Source of the DNA: Kocuria rhizophila DC2201
GTDB taxonomy: Bacteria > Actinomycetota > Actinomycetes > Actinomycetales > Micrococcaceae
Length of the DNA: 64,000 nucleotides
Reading direction: 5' to 3'
Assembly: GCF_000010285.1 (NCBI RefSeq)
Contig: NC_010617.1
Location: 558,001 to 622,000 of the forward strand
Each line of letters starts with the position of its first letter. Position 1 is the stretch's first letter. Position numbers and translations under genes: made by a program. The notes beneath the pieces were generated by a model. The model made no database searches, had not been told where the DNA came from, and worked only from the letters and a program-made list of their open reading frames with translations. This document shows positions 17,309 to 25,108 of this stretch, one piece after another.

Positions 17309-18202
17309 ATGATACCAGCGAAAGGTGGTAATATGTTCAACCTACTGGTCGGATATACGCACGACGAAAATGAAATCGTGCCTAGGGATCGACTTTTTGA
17401 GTACACTGATCAAAAACTACAAGAGCGTTTAGGTGAGGACTATATTTCGACACTCACGTCGATTCCAGCACTGTCTATGCCCGAAATTCAGGACGATGGT
17501 TCAGAGAAGTTTGCACGAGTCGGTTCCGTTTCGAAGTCCCACGATGCGCAATGGGGCCCGGCTTTCAGGTTCTTGCCTAATCCAAATGTTGACCCAATTC
17601 CAGCGAGTACAATTCAAAATCTCGTCACGGATCTGAAAATTAGTTCAGAGGGTTGGGGGGAATTCTCGCGTACGCACTGGGCTGTCAAAGACGTCGATCT
17701 GTTTCAAGTGCTGTTTGAACACCAGGCCCGGTTGAGTAAAGGTGGCTCGCAGGCCTTCCGCTCGTCAGGTGCCGTTCGGTTCCCTGTGGAAACACCACGC
17801 AATCCCAAGCTGGTGGTAGTGATGATGCCATTCAAGAAAGAATTTGACGTAGTACACGAGACGATCCGGGGTGCAGTAGATGACGCAGGACTCATCAGCG
17901 TACGAGTCGACGATATTTGGGAGCATGATCACGTGATGGGTGATGTCCTCTCGGCTCTCTGGGAAGGGCAAATCGTTATTGCGGATCTCACAGGGCGAAA
18001 TCCGAACGTGTTCTACGAGGTGGGCCTTGCCCATGCCTTACCGCGAAAGACCGTGCTTCTCACGCAGAATGCCGACGATGTACCGTTCGACCTGCAGCCG
18101 ATCCGGTACCTTATGTACGGACTAGGGTCGAGTGAGCGCCAGAAGCTTCGCGGTGATTTGAGTAAGCGCCTCAGAACCCTGATTCAACAGGAACAGGACT
18201 GA
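17309..18202 (+). CDS. Protein with nucleoside-deoxyribosyltransferase/TIR-like C-terminal domain, possible defence effector
   Basis: A 297-residue protein just downstream of the restriction operon. The start chosen is the ATG at 17309, which has AAGGAG seven bases upstream; an ATG at 17333 with AAAGGTGG is also possible. The C-terminal half (about 165-272) is a Rossmann-like domain. It begins KLVVVMMPFKKEFD, contains a DDIWEHD segment (201-207) and the signature ADLTGRNPNVFYEVG (225-239), where Glu237 occupies the position of the catalytic Glu of nucleoside 2-deoxyribosyltransferase and TIR-type folds. Many such proteins cleave or are predicted to cleave nucleotides such as NAD. The N-terminal 160 residues match nothing I know and may be a sensor. 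Base composition is the lowest in GC of the region. Its function as a defence effector is inferred from position and fold. Confidence 0.65.
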   Translation: MIPAKGGNMFNLLVGYTHDENEIVPRDRLFEYTDQKLQERLGEDYISTLTSIPALSMPEIQDDGSEKFARVGSVSKSHDAQWGPAFRFLPNPNVDPIPASTIQNLVTDLKISSEGWGEFSRTHWAVKDVDLFQVLFEHQARLSKGGSQAFRSSGAVRFPVETPRNPKLVVVMMPFKKEFDVVHETIRGAVDDAGLISVRVDDIWEHDHVMGDVLSALWEGQIVIADLTGRNPNVFYEVGLAHALPRKTVLLTQNADDVPFDLQPIRYLMYGLGSSERQKLRGDLSKRLRTLIQQEQD

Positions 18203-19086
18203 AGGCTGTACGAGGTTCTGCCACTAAAGGTGTTCTGGTGCGAGTGTGAGGCAGGCACAAGGGATGGTAAGCATGATTCAAAACACGGCTCGAGGCGTTT
18301 TCCGCGTTATTCCCGGCGTCCTGTGTGACCTGACAGCCTGAACCTTAAGTTAATGGGCTTACTATAACTCTTCATCTTAGGAACAGGCTGCCCCTTCATG
18401 TATTGAAGTTTTCTCACCGGGCCGCGCGCTCTAGGGCTCGTGCAAATAATGGTAAGGGGCTGCTGATAAGGCCGGTTGCATGATGACCAGAAGGGCGTCG
18501 CCGGGGGATCCCTGGCCTCTACTGCTGCTTATAGGTGCCGCGCAGGATGTCCGCGTCACCCCAGATGAAGGACGCGTGGTTGAACACGGTGGGTGGCTGC
18601 CTTACTCGGTGGGGCGGGGGTCTACCGTGCAGTCTACGAGGGGGGCAATGAGAAGCTGTTCTCTTCGCGGCCTTTTGGGAGCTGAAGGTTCTCGGATCTG
18701 GTGCCGGCCAACCAGCGGAACCAAATGGGTCTGTTGCACGAACTGGTGACAGTGTGACCTGCCCCTGTTGGAGACCCTCTGTGGGCTCGCGGGTTTGTAC
18801 CTTGCCGTGAAGCACCCGGACAGGTAGTACGGCCGCCCGCCATTGGGCGCCGCGGAGGCCGCGGGCGGCGTCGTCGATGGCCCGCGCGAACGGACGCGCC
18901 GCTGGACAGCGGGTGGGAACATCTGTGGTGCAGAACGACCAGAAAACAAGGAAAAACCGTGCGGATCGCGGCATGGATGTAGTGGAGAGCGTTTGCCGCG
19001 GCGCCAGAGGGTGAGGAGGGGGAAGCCGCGCTCCCCGAGGGTTCACCCTCCCGTCACCCCTACGTCGTCCGGCACACCCCGCAACC
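18203..19086. other. Gene-poor gap after the restriction island
   Basis: Nearly 900 bases hold no open frame that I can support. The first 280 bases have mixed, lower-GC composition like the island. The rest is GC-rich again. Short stretches (around 18700-18760) look like residue of an unidentified former gene, but I could not assign them. The right boundary of the acquired DNA is probably in here. One copy of the window-wide decamer occurs at 18865. Confidence 0.5.
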
Positions 19087-19106
19087 TTTTGATGAGTAAC
19101 TCAAAA
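19087..19106 (+). promoter_or_regulatory. Candidate Fur-family operator upstream of fur-katA module 1
   Basis: TTTTGATGAGTAACTCAAAA contains the perfect palindrome TGAGTAACTCA and an outer TTTTGA/TCAAAA repeat. It ends 17 bases before the fur start. A related element occurs at the same distance before the second fur gene (49181-49201). The simplest reading is an autoregulatory site bound by these Fur-type repressors. Confidence 0.65.
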
Positions 19107-19123
19107 CATGACATAGTGAAGCT

Positions 19124-19627
19124 ATGACCTCGACAACACTGACCGATCAGCCCGGGGGACGCGAGAACGGCGGCGGCGCCGTCGTGCCCGTGCCGTGGAC
19201 CAATCGGATCCGGGCGGCCGGACTGAGGGTCACCAAGCCCCGACTGGCGGTGCTGGACGCTGTCGATCGCCACCAGCACGCCACCGCGGACGAGGTGCTC
19301 GCGGACGTGCGCACGGCATTACCGGAGATCACGGTGCAGTCCATCTACGTGGTGCTGCACTCGCTCACGGACGCCGGACTGTTGCGCCAGCTGGACCTGG
19401 CGAACTCCCCGGCGCGGTACGAGACCCGGGTCGATGACAACCACCACCATGCCGTGTGCACGGTGTGTGGACGCATCGAGGACGTGGCCTGTGCCGTGGG
19501 GCATGCACCGTGCCTGACTCCCAGCGAGACCCACGGGATGAGCATCCACGTGGCCGATGTCGTCTACCAAGGCGTGTGTTCCGACTGCTCGGCCCAGCGG
19601 GCCGGTGCGACCGCGGCGCCCGTGTAG
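19124..19627 (+). CDS. Fur family transcriptional regulator, catalase-linked (module 1)
   Basis: A 167-residue Fur-type repressor with an N-terminal winged helix (about residues 25-105, [15 protein letters not shown]-like segment reading [14 protein letters not shown]). The C-terminal dimerisation domain holds the metal ligands DDNHHHAVC and two CxxC pairs (CTVC, CSDC) for structural zinc. The [11 protein letters not shown] recognition segment is typical. Its position directly before a catalase gene matches the FurA/CatR/PerR arrangement of actinobacteria, in which peroxide inactivates the repressor and releases catalase expression. The gap to katA is 74 bases and carries its own ribosome site, so the two are probably one transcript. 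A palindrome before the gene suggests autoregulation. Confidence 0.9.
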   Translation: MTSTTLTDQPGGRENGGGAVVPVPWTNRIRAAGLRVTKPRLAVLDAVDRHQHATADEVLADVRTALPEITVQSIYVVLHSLTDAGLLRQLDLANSPARYETRVDDNHHHAVCTVCGRIEDVACAVGHAPCLTPSETHGMSIHVADVVYQGVCSDCSAQRAGATAAPV

Positions 19628-19701
19628 GCCCCCCTGAGCTCCGGGAACCCATCTGGGCCACCGGTTCACCCACCCATCCCAACCCCATCAAGGAGTACGC
19701 G

Positions 19702-21228
19702 ATGACGGAATCCACACCGCACGCCACCGGGTCCACGACCCAGGCCGGCATTCCCGCTGTCAGCGACCGCAACTCGCTGACCACCGGCCCCAACGGTTCG
19801 ATCGTGCTGCATGACCACCAGCTGGTGGAGACCCTGCAGCACTTCAACCGGATGAACATCCCCGAGCGTCGTCCGCACGCCAAGGGGGCCGGCGCGTTCG
19901 GCACCTTCGAGGTCACCGAGGACGTCTCGCAGTGGACCAAGGCGGACTTCCTGCAGCCGGGCAAGAAGACCGAGATGCTGGCCCGCTTCTCCACCGTGGC
20001 CGGCGAGCTGGGCTCCCCGGACACCTGGCGTGACGTCCGTGGCTTCGCCCTGAAGTTCTACACCGAAGAAGGCAACTTCGACATGGTCGGGAACAACACC
20101 CCGATTTTCTTCGTGCGCGACCCCATGAAGTTCCCGCACTTCATCCGCTCGCAGAAGCGCCTGCCGGACTCCGGGCTGCGTGACGGCACCATGCAGTGGG
20201 ACTTCTGGACCAACAACCCCGAGTCCGCCCACCAGGTCACCTACCTGATGGGTGAGCGCGGCCTGCCCAAGACTTGGCGCCACATGAACGGTTACGGCTC
20301 ACACACCTACATGCTGGTCAACGCCGAGGGCGAGAAGTTCTGGGTCAAGTGGCACTTCGAGTCGCGGCAGGGCGTGGAGAGCCTGAGCAACGAAGAGGCC
20401 GAGCGCCTGGCCGGAGCCGATGGCGACGTCCACCGTCGCGACCTGTTCGAGGCGATCGAGCGGGGCGAGTACCCGAAGTGGGACCTGTACTTCCAGATCA
20501 TGCCGTACGAGGAGGCCAAGACCTACCGGTTCAACCCCTTCGACCTGACCAAGACCTGGTCCAAGAAGGACTACCCGCGGCACAAGGTGGGCACCATGAC
20601 CCTGAACCGCAACCCGGAGAATTTCTTCGCCCAGATCGAGCAGGCGGCCTTCTCCCCGGCGAACATGGTCCCGGGCACCGGCAACTCCCCGGACAAGATG
20701 CTACTGGGGCGCACCTTCGCCTACGCGGACGCCCAGCTCTACCGCGTCGGCACCAACTTCCAGCAGCTGCCGGTCAACCGCCCGATCAACGAAGTGCACA
20801 CCTACAACTTCGAGGGCAGCATGACGTATCACCACAGCGGTGCCCGGCGGGTGTACGCCCCGAACTCCTTCGGTGACTCCTGGTCGGACGAGACCGGTCC
20901 CGTGGACAATGGCTGGGAGGACGACGGCGCTCTGGTCCGCGAGGCCTACACCTTGCGTCAGGACGACGACGACTTCGGTCAGCCGGGCACCCTGATCCGC
21001 GAGGTCTTCAACGACGCGCAGCGCGCGCGGTTCGTGCAGACCGTGGCCGGCGCCCTCGATGGTGTCGCGGAGCCGGTGCTCTCCAACGCTTTCCAGTACT
21101 GGAAGAACGTGGACGAGAACATTGGTCAACGCATCGAGGAGGCCGTCAAGTCCAACGCCGCCAGCCCCGAGGTTCCGGGCATGGGCGTGGACGAGGACCC
21201 CACGAGCAACTCCGAGATCAGCGAGTAA
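19702..21228 (+). CDS. katA: Monofunctional haem catalase (module 1)
   Basis: A 508-residue clade-3-size catalase. The start is the ATG at 19702 with AAGGAG 6 bases upstream. The active-site His is in [19 protein letters not shown], the Asn in [20 protein letters not shown], and the haem-proximal Tyr in [17 protein letters not shown] (R-x3-Y). It should dismute hydrogen peroxide to water and oxygen in the cytoplasm. It follows a Fur-family regulator gene. A second, clearly paralogous catalase lies at 47.1-48.6 kb; the two proteins share the overall sequence but differ throughout, so the duplication is old or one copy was imported. Confidence 0.96.
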   Translation: MTESTPHATGSTTQAGIPAVSDRNSLTTGPNGSIVLHDHQLVETLQHFNRMNIPERRPHAKGAGAFGTFEVTEDVSQWTKADFLQPGKKTEMLARFSTVAGELGSPDTWRDVRGFALKFYTEEGNFDMVGNNTPIFFVRDPMKFPHFIRSQKRLPDSGLRDGTMQWDFWTNNPESAHQVTYLMGERGLPKTWRHMNGYGSHTYMLVNAEGEKFWVKWHFESRQGVESLSNEEAERLAGADGDVHRRDLFEAIERGEYPKWDLYFQIMPYEEAKTYRFNPFDLTKTWSKKDYPRHKVGTMTLNRNPENFFAQIEQAAFSPANMVPGTGNSPDKMLLGRTFAYADAQLYRVGTNFQQLPVNRPINEVHTYNFEGSMTYHHSGARRVYAPNSFGDSWSDETGPVDNGWEDDGALVREAYTLRQDDDDFGQPGTLIREVFNDAQRARFVQTVAGALDGVAEPVLSNAFQYWKNVDENIGQRIEEAVKSNAASPEVPGMGVDEDPTSNSEISE

Positions 21229-21343
21229 CGCTTCGGGGGTGAACGGACCCCGGGTGAGTTCGGTGGGCCCGGGCGCGGTGGGATGACCACCGTGCGGGGC
21301 TCCCGGCTGCCGATGGCCGCCCACCCCTGACGTTCACACGCGT

Positions 21344-21380
21344 GCGAACACCCGGTCAGTGATCCTGGCCGGGTGTTCGC
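21344..21380 (+). terminator. Hairpin terminator after katA (module 1)
   Basis: GCGAACACCCGG (21344-21355) pairs with CCGGGTGTTCGC (21369-21380) around a 13-base loop. There is no clear T-run. It lies about 115 bases past the catalase stop. The remaining bases up to the DUF4282 start (21381-21653) show no gene. Confidence 0.8.
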
Positions 21381-21653
21381 GCGTTCCGGGTCTCGGGCAT
21401 CTGCCAGAGGGCGCGCGGACAACTGAGCGCTCCAGGGGGAGGGACCCGACCGCTCACCTCGAGCACGGGCCCGTTCGGCAAGGACGGGCCGGGGAGCCGC
21501 GCGGCGCGGCGTCGTCCGGCGCGTAATGTCCGCGCTTCGACATCGGCGTCACAGAGCAATCGTTTGCGAATGCACGCCCGCGGGTCAGAATGAGGGCGGG
21601 GCTGCTGTCCGCGGCCCCGTGTCCTTCACTTATCGCCCCCACGAGGAAGTGTC

Positions 21654-22121
21654 ATGTCCGAGCAGAATTACCCCCGCTACGACCACAACGATCCCCGGGA
21701 GCCGGTGGCCGGTCCCCGAGCGGACGGTGGTAACCCCTACGCCGCCGGTAGCACCCCCCGCTACGATGCGTACCCCGCCCCGCACGACGGCGCTGCGCAG
21801 CCCCCGCACGCGCCGCACCGCCCCGATAGCGAGCCGGGCTTCCTGGCCGCGTTGTTCGACCTGGATTTCAAGCACTTCATCACCATCAAGTTCGCGAAGT
21901 TCATCTACGTCCTGTCGATCGCGCTCAGCGCACTGGGCGGATTGATCATGGTGATCTCTGGATTGGTCGCACTCACGGAGAGCGCCGCGGGTCTGCTGTT
22001 CGTGGTCTTCGGGCTCGTGAGCGTCCTGATCAACATCGTGCTGATGCGCGTGTTCCTGGAGTTCGTGATCTCCATGATCCGCACTGCCCAGAACACGACC
22101 GCGCTCGTGGAGAGGCGCTGA
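21654..22121 (+). CDS. DUF4282 domain membrane protein
   Basis: A 155-residue protein. The first 60 residues are hydrophilic and low in complexity (Tyr/Pro/Asp/His rich) and probably cytoplasmic. They are followed by GFLAALFDLDFKHFITIKFAKF, which is the DUF4282 signature, and two membrane helices (IYVLSIALSALGGLIMVISG and GLLFVVFGLVSVLINIVLM). The C-terminus ends in a helical EFVISMIRTAQNTTALVE segment also usual for the family. Function is not known. It is monocistronic, with a hairpin downstream shared with the convergent gene. Confidence 0.85.
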   Translation: MSEQNYPRYDHNDPREPVAGPRADGGNPYAAGSTPRYDAYPAPHDGAAQPPHAPHRPDSEPGFLAALFDLDFKHFITIKFAKFIYVLSIALSALGGLIMVISGLVALTESAAGLLFVVFGLVSVLINIVLMRVFLEFVISMIRTAQNTTALVERR

Positions 22122-22152
22122 CCCGCGGCTGAACCCGCGGTGTGGTGCGTCT

Positions 22153-22183
22153 GGGCCGGCGTCCCGAGTGGGGGCGCCGGCCC
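22153..22183. terminator. Bidirectional hairpin between convergent genes
   Basis: GGGCCGGCG (22153-22161) pairs with CGCCGGCCC (22175-22183) over a 13-base loop. It sits between the stops of the DUF4282 gene and the DUF2334 pseudogene, so it can serve both strands. Confidence 0.7.
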
Positions 22184-22192
22184 GGGCGTGCA

Positions 22193-23415
22193 CTACTTCA
22201 GCTCCGTGACCGGTGCGAACTCGTAACCGAGCTCCTTGATCCCGTGCACCGTCTGCTTGAGGTAGTTCAGATCCAGATACGGGTGGAAGAAGAAGCTTGC
22301 GGTGGATTCGCGCGCCGTGAGGTTCGCCTTCGCCCGGGAGATCAGGAACTTGGGATCGCGGATCGCGTGGTTGTTCTGCTCGCCCTCGGTGATGTTGCCC
22401 AGGTTCTCGGGATACACGGCGCCGCCGTAGATGTCGTGCACGGTGTACGGGAACTGCTGGCTGTAGGACTTGCCGACCTCGGAGGGCTGCCCCGTGAGGA
22501 TGCTCGCGTAGTAGTCGCCCTGTTCGTAGCGCGCGTTGTACTCCTGGGCCATGGCCACGCACGAGTTCACGGAACGGCCGTAGTGCGGTGTCTCGAAGAT
22601 CGTGGGCTCACCCAGACCGGCGTCCTCCATCACGGAGCGTCCCGCGTCCAGGCGGTCCCCCCACTCGTCCACGTCGTCCTGGGCCGCGCGGCCCACGGGC
22701 GTGATGTAGGAGTCGTTGGTGCGCTCCTCGAACGCGTAGGGCGCGGTGTCGGTGGAGGTGCACCCGAACCGGTAGAACTCGTAGTCCTCACCGGAACGCC
22801 CGCTGTACGGGTTGTCCATGGTGCCCATCTGGTGCGTGGTGCCGTGCTGGATGAGCGTGCCACCCTTGCCCTGCATGTACTTCAGGGCGTCCAGACCTCG
22901 GGCCGGTCGGTGAGGCTGAGCCCGTACCAGTCGGAGCCGTCCTTGTTCTGCCCGATCTGGATGGGGATCACGGCCACCTGGAACGGGACGTTCTCGGACG
23001 CGAGGTAATCAGCCACGCGGCGCAGGTCTTTCGGGTCGGACTCCGGGCCCACGTCCTCCAGGCGCACCGCGGCCTGCTTCACCGCGGGGGCGTCTGAACC
23101 CACCAGGTCGTAGAAGAGGTCCGAGTAGATCAGGTACACGTCGTTGGAGTCGATGTAGTCCAGTGGCACCTCCGCGAGGTCGTTGCGGTTGCCGGAGCGC
23201 ACCGCCCACGGCACCTCCGTGGGTCCGGTGCCGGAAGACGTGCAGGGTACGGCCTTCTTCCCCTGGGTGCATCGCGAGGTGGCCAGGAAGAAGATCATGT
23301 AGGCCAGGAACAGCGCCATGGCGATCATCAGCAGGACGCGACTGCCGCCCTGCAGGAACATCTGGAGCGCCTCCCCGACATTCGCCGTTCCGGACGTCAT
23401 GTGGACATGCATCAT
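22193..23415 (-). pseudogene. Frameshifted DUF2334 (polysaccharide-deacetylase-like) membrane protein gene
   Basis: The 5' part starts at ATG 23415 behind a GGGGG ribosome site. It encodes a membrane anchor (VLLMIAMALFLAYMIFFLA), a variable region, and the start of a DUF2334 domain (YIDSNDVYLIYSDLFYDLVG, later NVPFQVAVIPIQIG), ending in SLTDRPEV. Homology then continues one frame over as DALKYMQGKGGTLIQHGTTHQ, through a YEFYRFG region and HDIYGGAVYPENLG, to the stop at 22193. The break is at about 22885-22892 and is explained by loss of one base. DUF2334 proteins are extracytoplasmic and resemble sugar deacetylases. A single-base slip could be a sequencing error, in which case this is one intact gene of about 408 residues. 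Confidence 0.75.
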
Positions 23416-23776
23416 GAATTCCCCCGAATTCACCCCGCGGGCACCGCGTCCATCCCCCCGGATGCGCACTGACCTGATCAAACCACGCCACATGGCGCGC
23501 CTTCAGGTTCTCAGACGGCAATTACCATGGCAAACAGTGCAAAGAACTTGACCTCATGCTCTCGTGGGCCGGACGGGGGGTGAAACACTGCGAGCTGACT
23601 AAAGCCGCGGGAATTCCCGGAGGTTTATACGCACAAGCGTAATAAACGGGGGCAAGAAGTTAAGGGCAGGTTCACCGAGAATTAGACTGCGGCGCAGCTC
23701 GGGACGCTCGTGGTCGTCGTCCGCGGCGCGGTGCGAGCGGCCGTGGGGCCGCCCCGCGGCCGCGTATCCTGAACGC
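23416..23776. other. Divergent intergenic region between DUF2334 gene and menC
   Basis: This 361-base spacer separates two divergent genes and must hold both promoters. The middle (about 23510-23680) is AT-richer than the surroundings and contains a short palindrome CCGCGGGAATTCCCGG-like segment near 23604. I see no gene. Confidence 0.5.
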
Positions 23777-24790
23777 GTGTTGAGCTTTTCGCGGTCCCTG
23801 CCACTCCCCCCGCTCGCCGACCTCCTCGACTCCGCCCACGTGGTCTCCCTCCCCATGCGCGTCACCTTCCGCGGCGTCACCGAGCGGGAGACCGTCGTCT
23901 TCCGCGGCCCCGCCGGGTGGGGCGAGTTCGGCCCGTTCCCCGAGTACGGGGACGCCGAGGCCGCCGCGTGGCTGCGCGCCGGCATCGAGGCCGCCTGGCA
24001 GGGCGTCCCGGAGCCCGTCCGTGACCGGGTGCCCGTCAACGCCACCGTCCCAGCGGTCCCGGCCGAGCGCGTCGTGGACGTCCTCGGCGGCTACGCCGGG
24101 CAGGTCCACGCCGTGAAGATCAAGGTGGCCGAGCGCGGCCAGAGTCTCGCGGACGACGTCGCCCGCGTCGCCGCCGTCCGGCACCTCCTCCCGGACGCCG
24201 AGCTGCGGGTGGACGCCAACGCGGGCTGGGACGAGGACGACGCCGTGACCGCCCTCAGCGCGCTCAGCGAGTTCCGCATCGCCTACGCGGAGCAGCCCGT
24301 GGCGAGCGTCGAGGGTCTGGCGAGCGTGCGGCGTCGGCTGCGGGAACAGGGCGTGGGCACGCTGATTGCTGCGGACGAGTCCGTGCGCAAGGCCGAGGAC
24401 CCGCTGGCCGTCGCGCGCGCGGGTGCCGCGGACCTGATCGTCGTGAAGGTCGCCCCGCTCGGGGGAGTGCGCCGCGCGCTGGACGTCGTGGCGCAGGCGG
24501 GGCTTCCCGCCGTCGTCAGCTCGGCGATCGACTCCTCCGTGGGGATCCGCGCGGGCGTCGCCCTGGCTGCCGCGCTGCCCGAGCTGCCGTACGCGTGCGG
24601 GCTCGGCACCCTCTCGCTCATGACCGCGGACGTGACCGCCGAGCCCCTGCGCCCCGTGGACGGGTTCCTGCCCGTGCGGGACGTCGCCGTGGACGAGGCG
24701 CTGCTCGCCGAGCACGCCATCACCGGCGCGCGCCGGGACTGGTGGCTGGACCGGCTGCGCCGCACCCACGCCGTGCTCGCCGCGCAGTAG
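23777..24790 (+). CDS. menC: o-Succinylbenzoate synthase
   Basis: A 337-residue enolase-superfamily enzyme. It dehydrates SHCHC to o-succinylbenzoate in menaquinone biosynthesis. The chain has the MenC pattern: AVKIKV supplies the first lysine pair (KIK), RVDANAGW and the AYAEQP segment give the acidic metal ligands, AADESV the third, and LIVVKVAPLGGVRRA the second lysine. GTG 23777 is the start; a TTG follows immediately and is less likely. It stands alone here, with menD about 8 kb further on. Another muconate-lactonizing-type enzyme is possible in principle, but the short length and presence of other men genes support MenC. Confidence 0.88.
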   Translation: MLSFSRSLPLPPLADLLDSAHVVSLPMRVTFRGVTERETVVFRGPAGWGEFGPFPEYGDAEAAAWLRAGIEAAWQGVPEPVRDRVPVNATVPAVPAERVVDVLGGYAGQVHAVKIKVAERGQSLADDVARVAAVRHLLPDAELRVDANAGWDEDDAVTALSALSEFRIAYAEQPVASVEGLASVRRRLREQGVGTLIAADESVRKAEDPLAVARAGAADLIVVKVAPLGGVRRALDVVAQAGLPAVVSSAIDSSVGIRAGVALAAALPELPYACGLGTLSLMTADVTAEPLRPVDGFLPVRDVAVDEALLAEHAITGARRDWWLDRLRRTHAVLAAQ

Positions 24791-24994
24791 ACCAGGGGGA
24801 GGGCGACGCCGCCCGCGGCCTGACGCGCGGTCCTCGCCGCCGCGGTGCACGACGCCGGGCGACGGCCCAGCGTGCCCCGCAGGTGCAGCGCTGCACGGGA
24901 CTGGGGTGGGCGGGGCCAGCGGCTGAGGGGCTGGGAGGTCCGGTGGTGCCGGGCGCGGTGCCGCGCGGCGGCGTCGGCGCACTCCGCCCACCGG

Positions 24995-25038
24995 GTTAAC
25001 CTCCAGTTCGCCCGGCGGTCGCACGGCGATCACACGCC
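24995..25038 (+). promoter_or_regulatory. Candidate PHO box (four 11-base direct repeats) upstream of phoX
   Basis: Four adjacent 11-base units in exact register: GTTAACCTCCA (24995), GTTCGCCCGGC (25006), GGTCGCACGGC (25017) and GATCACACGCC (25028). This is the arrangement of actinobacterial PhoP sites, built from 11-base direct repeats resembling GTTCACC. The array ends 70 bases before the phosphatase start. The rest of the 318-base gap after menC shows no gene. Confidence 0.7.
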
Positions 25039-25108
25039 AGTGGTGAGGTGGCTCATGGAAACACTCGCTGACATGCACGGACGCATGTCTCACCCAGGGA
25101 GCCACTCC

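Noticed and set aside
17309-18202. Classifying the downstream protein as a restriction subunit or a plain nucleoside transferase
   Set aside because: It has no RM motif, and the N-terminal half does not fit a single-domain transferase.
18480-18749. A possible small protein in the gap before fur
   Set aside because: It has no ribosome site, no homology I can see, and mixed composition.
19147-21324. Several minus-strand frames opposite fur and katA
   Set aside because: They are shadows of two clear genes.
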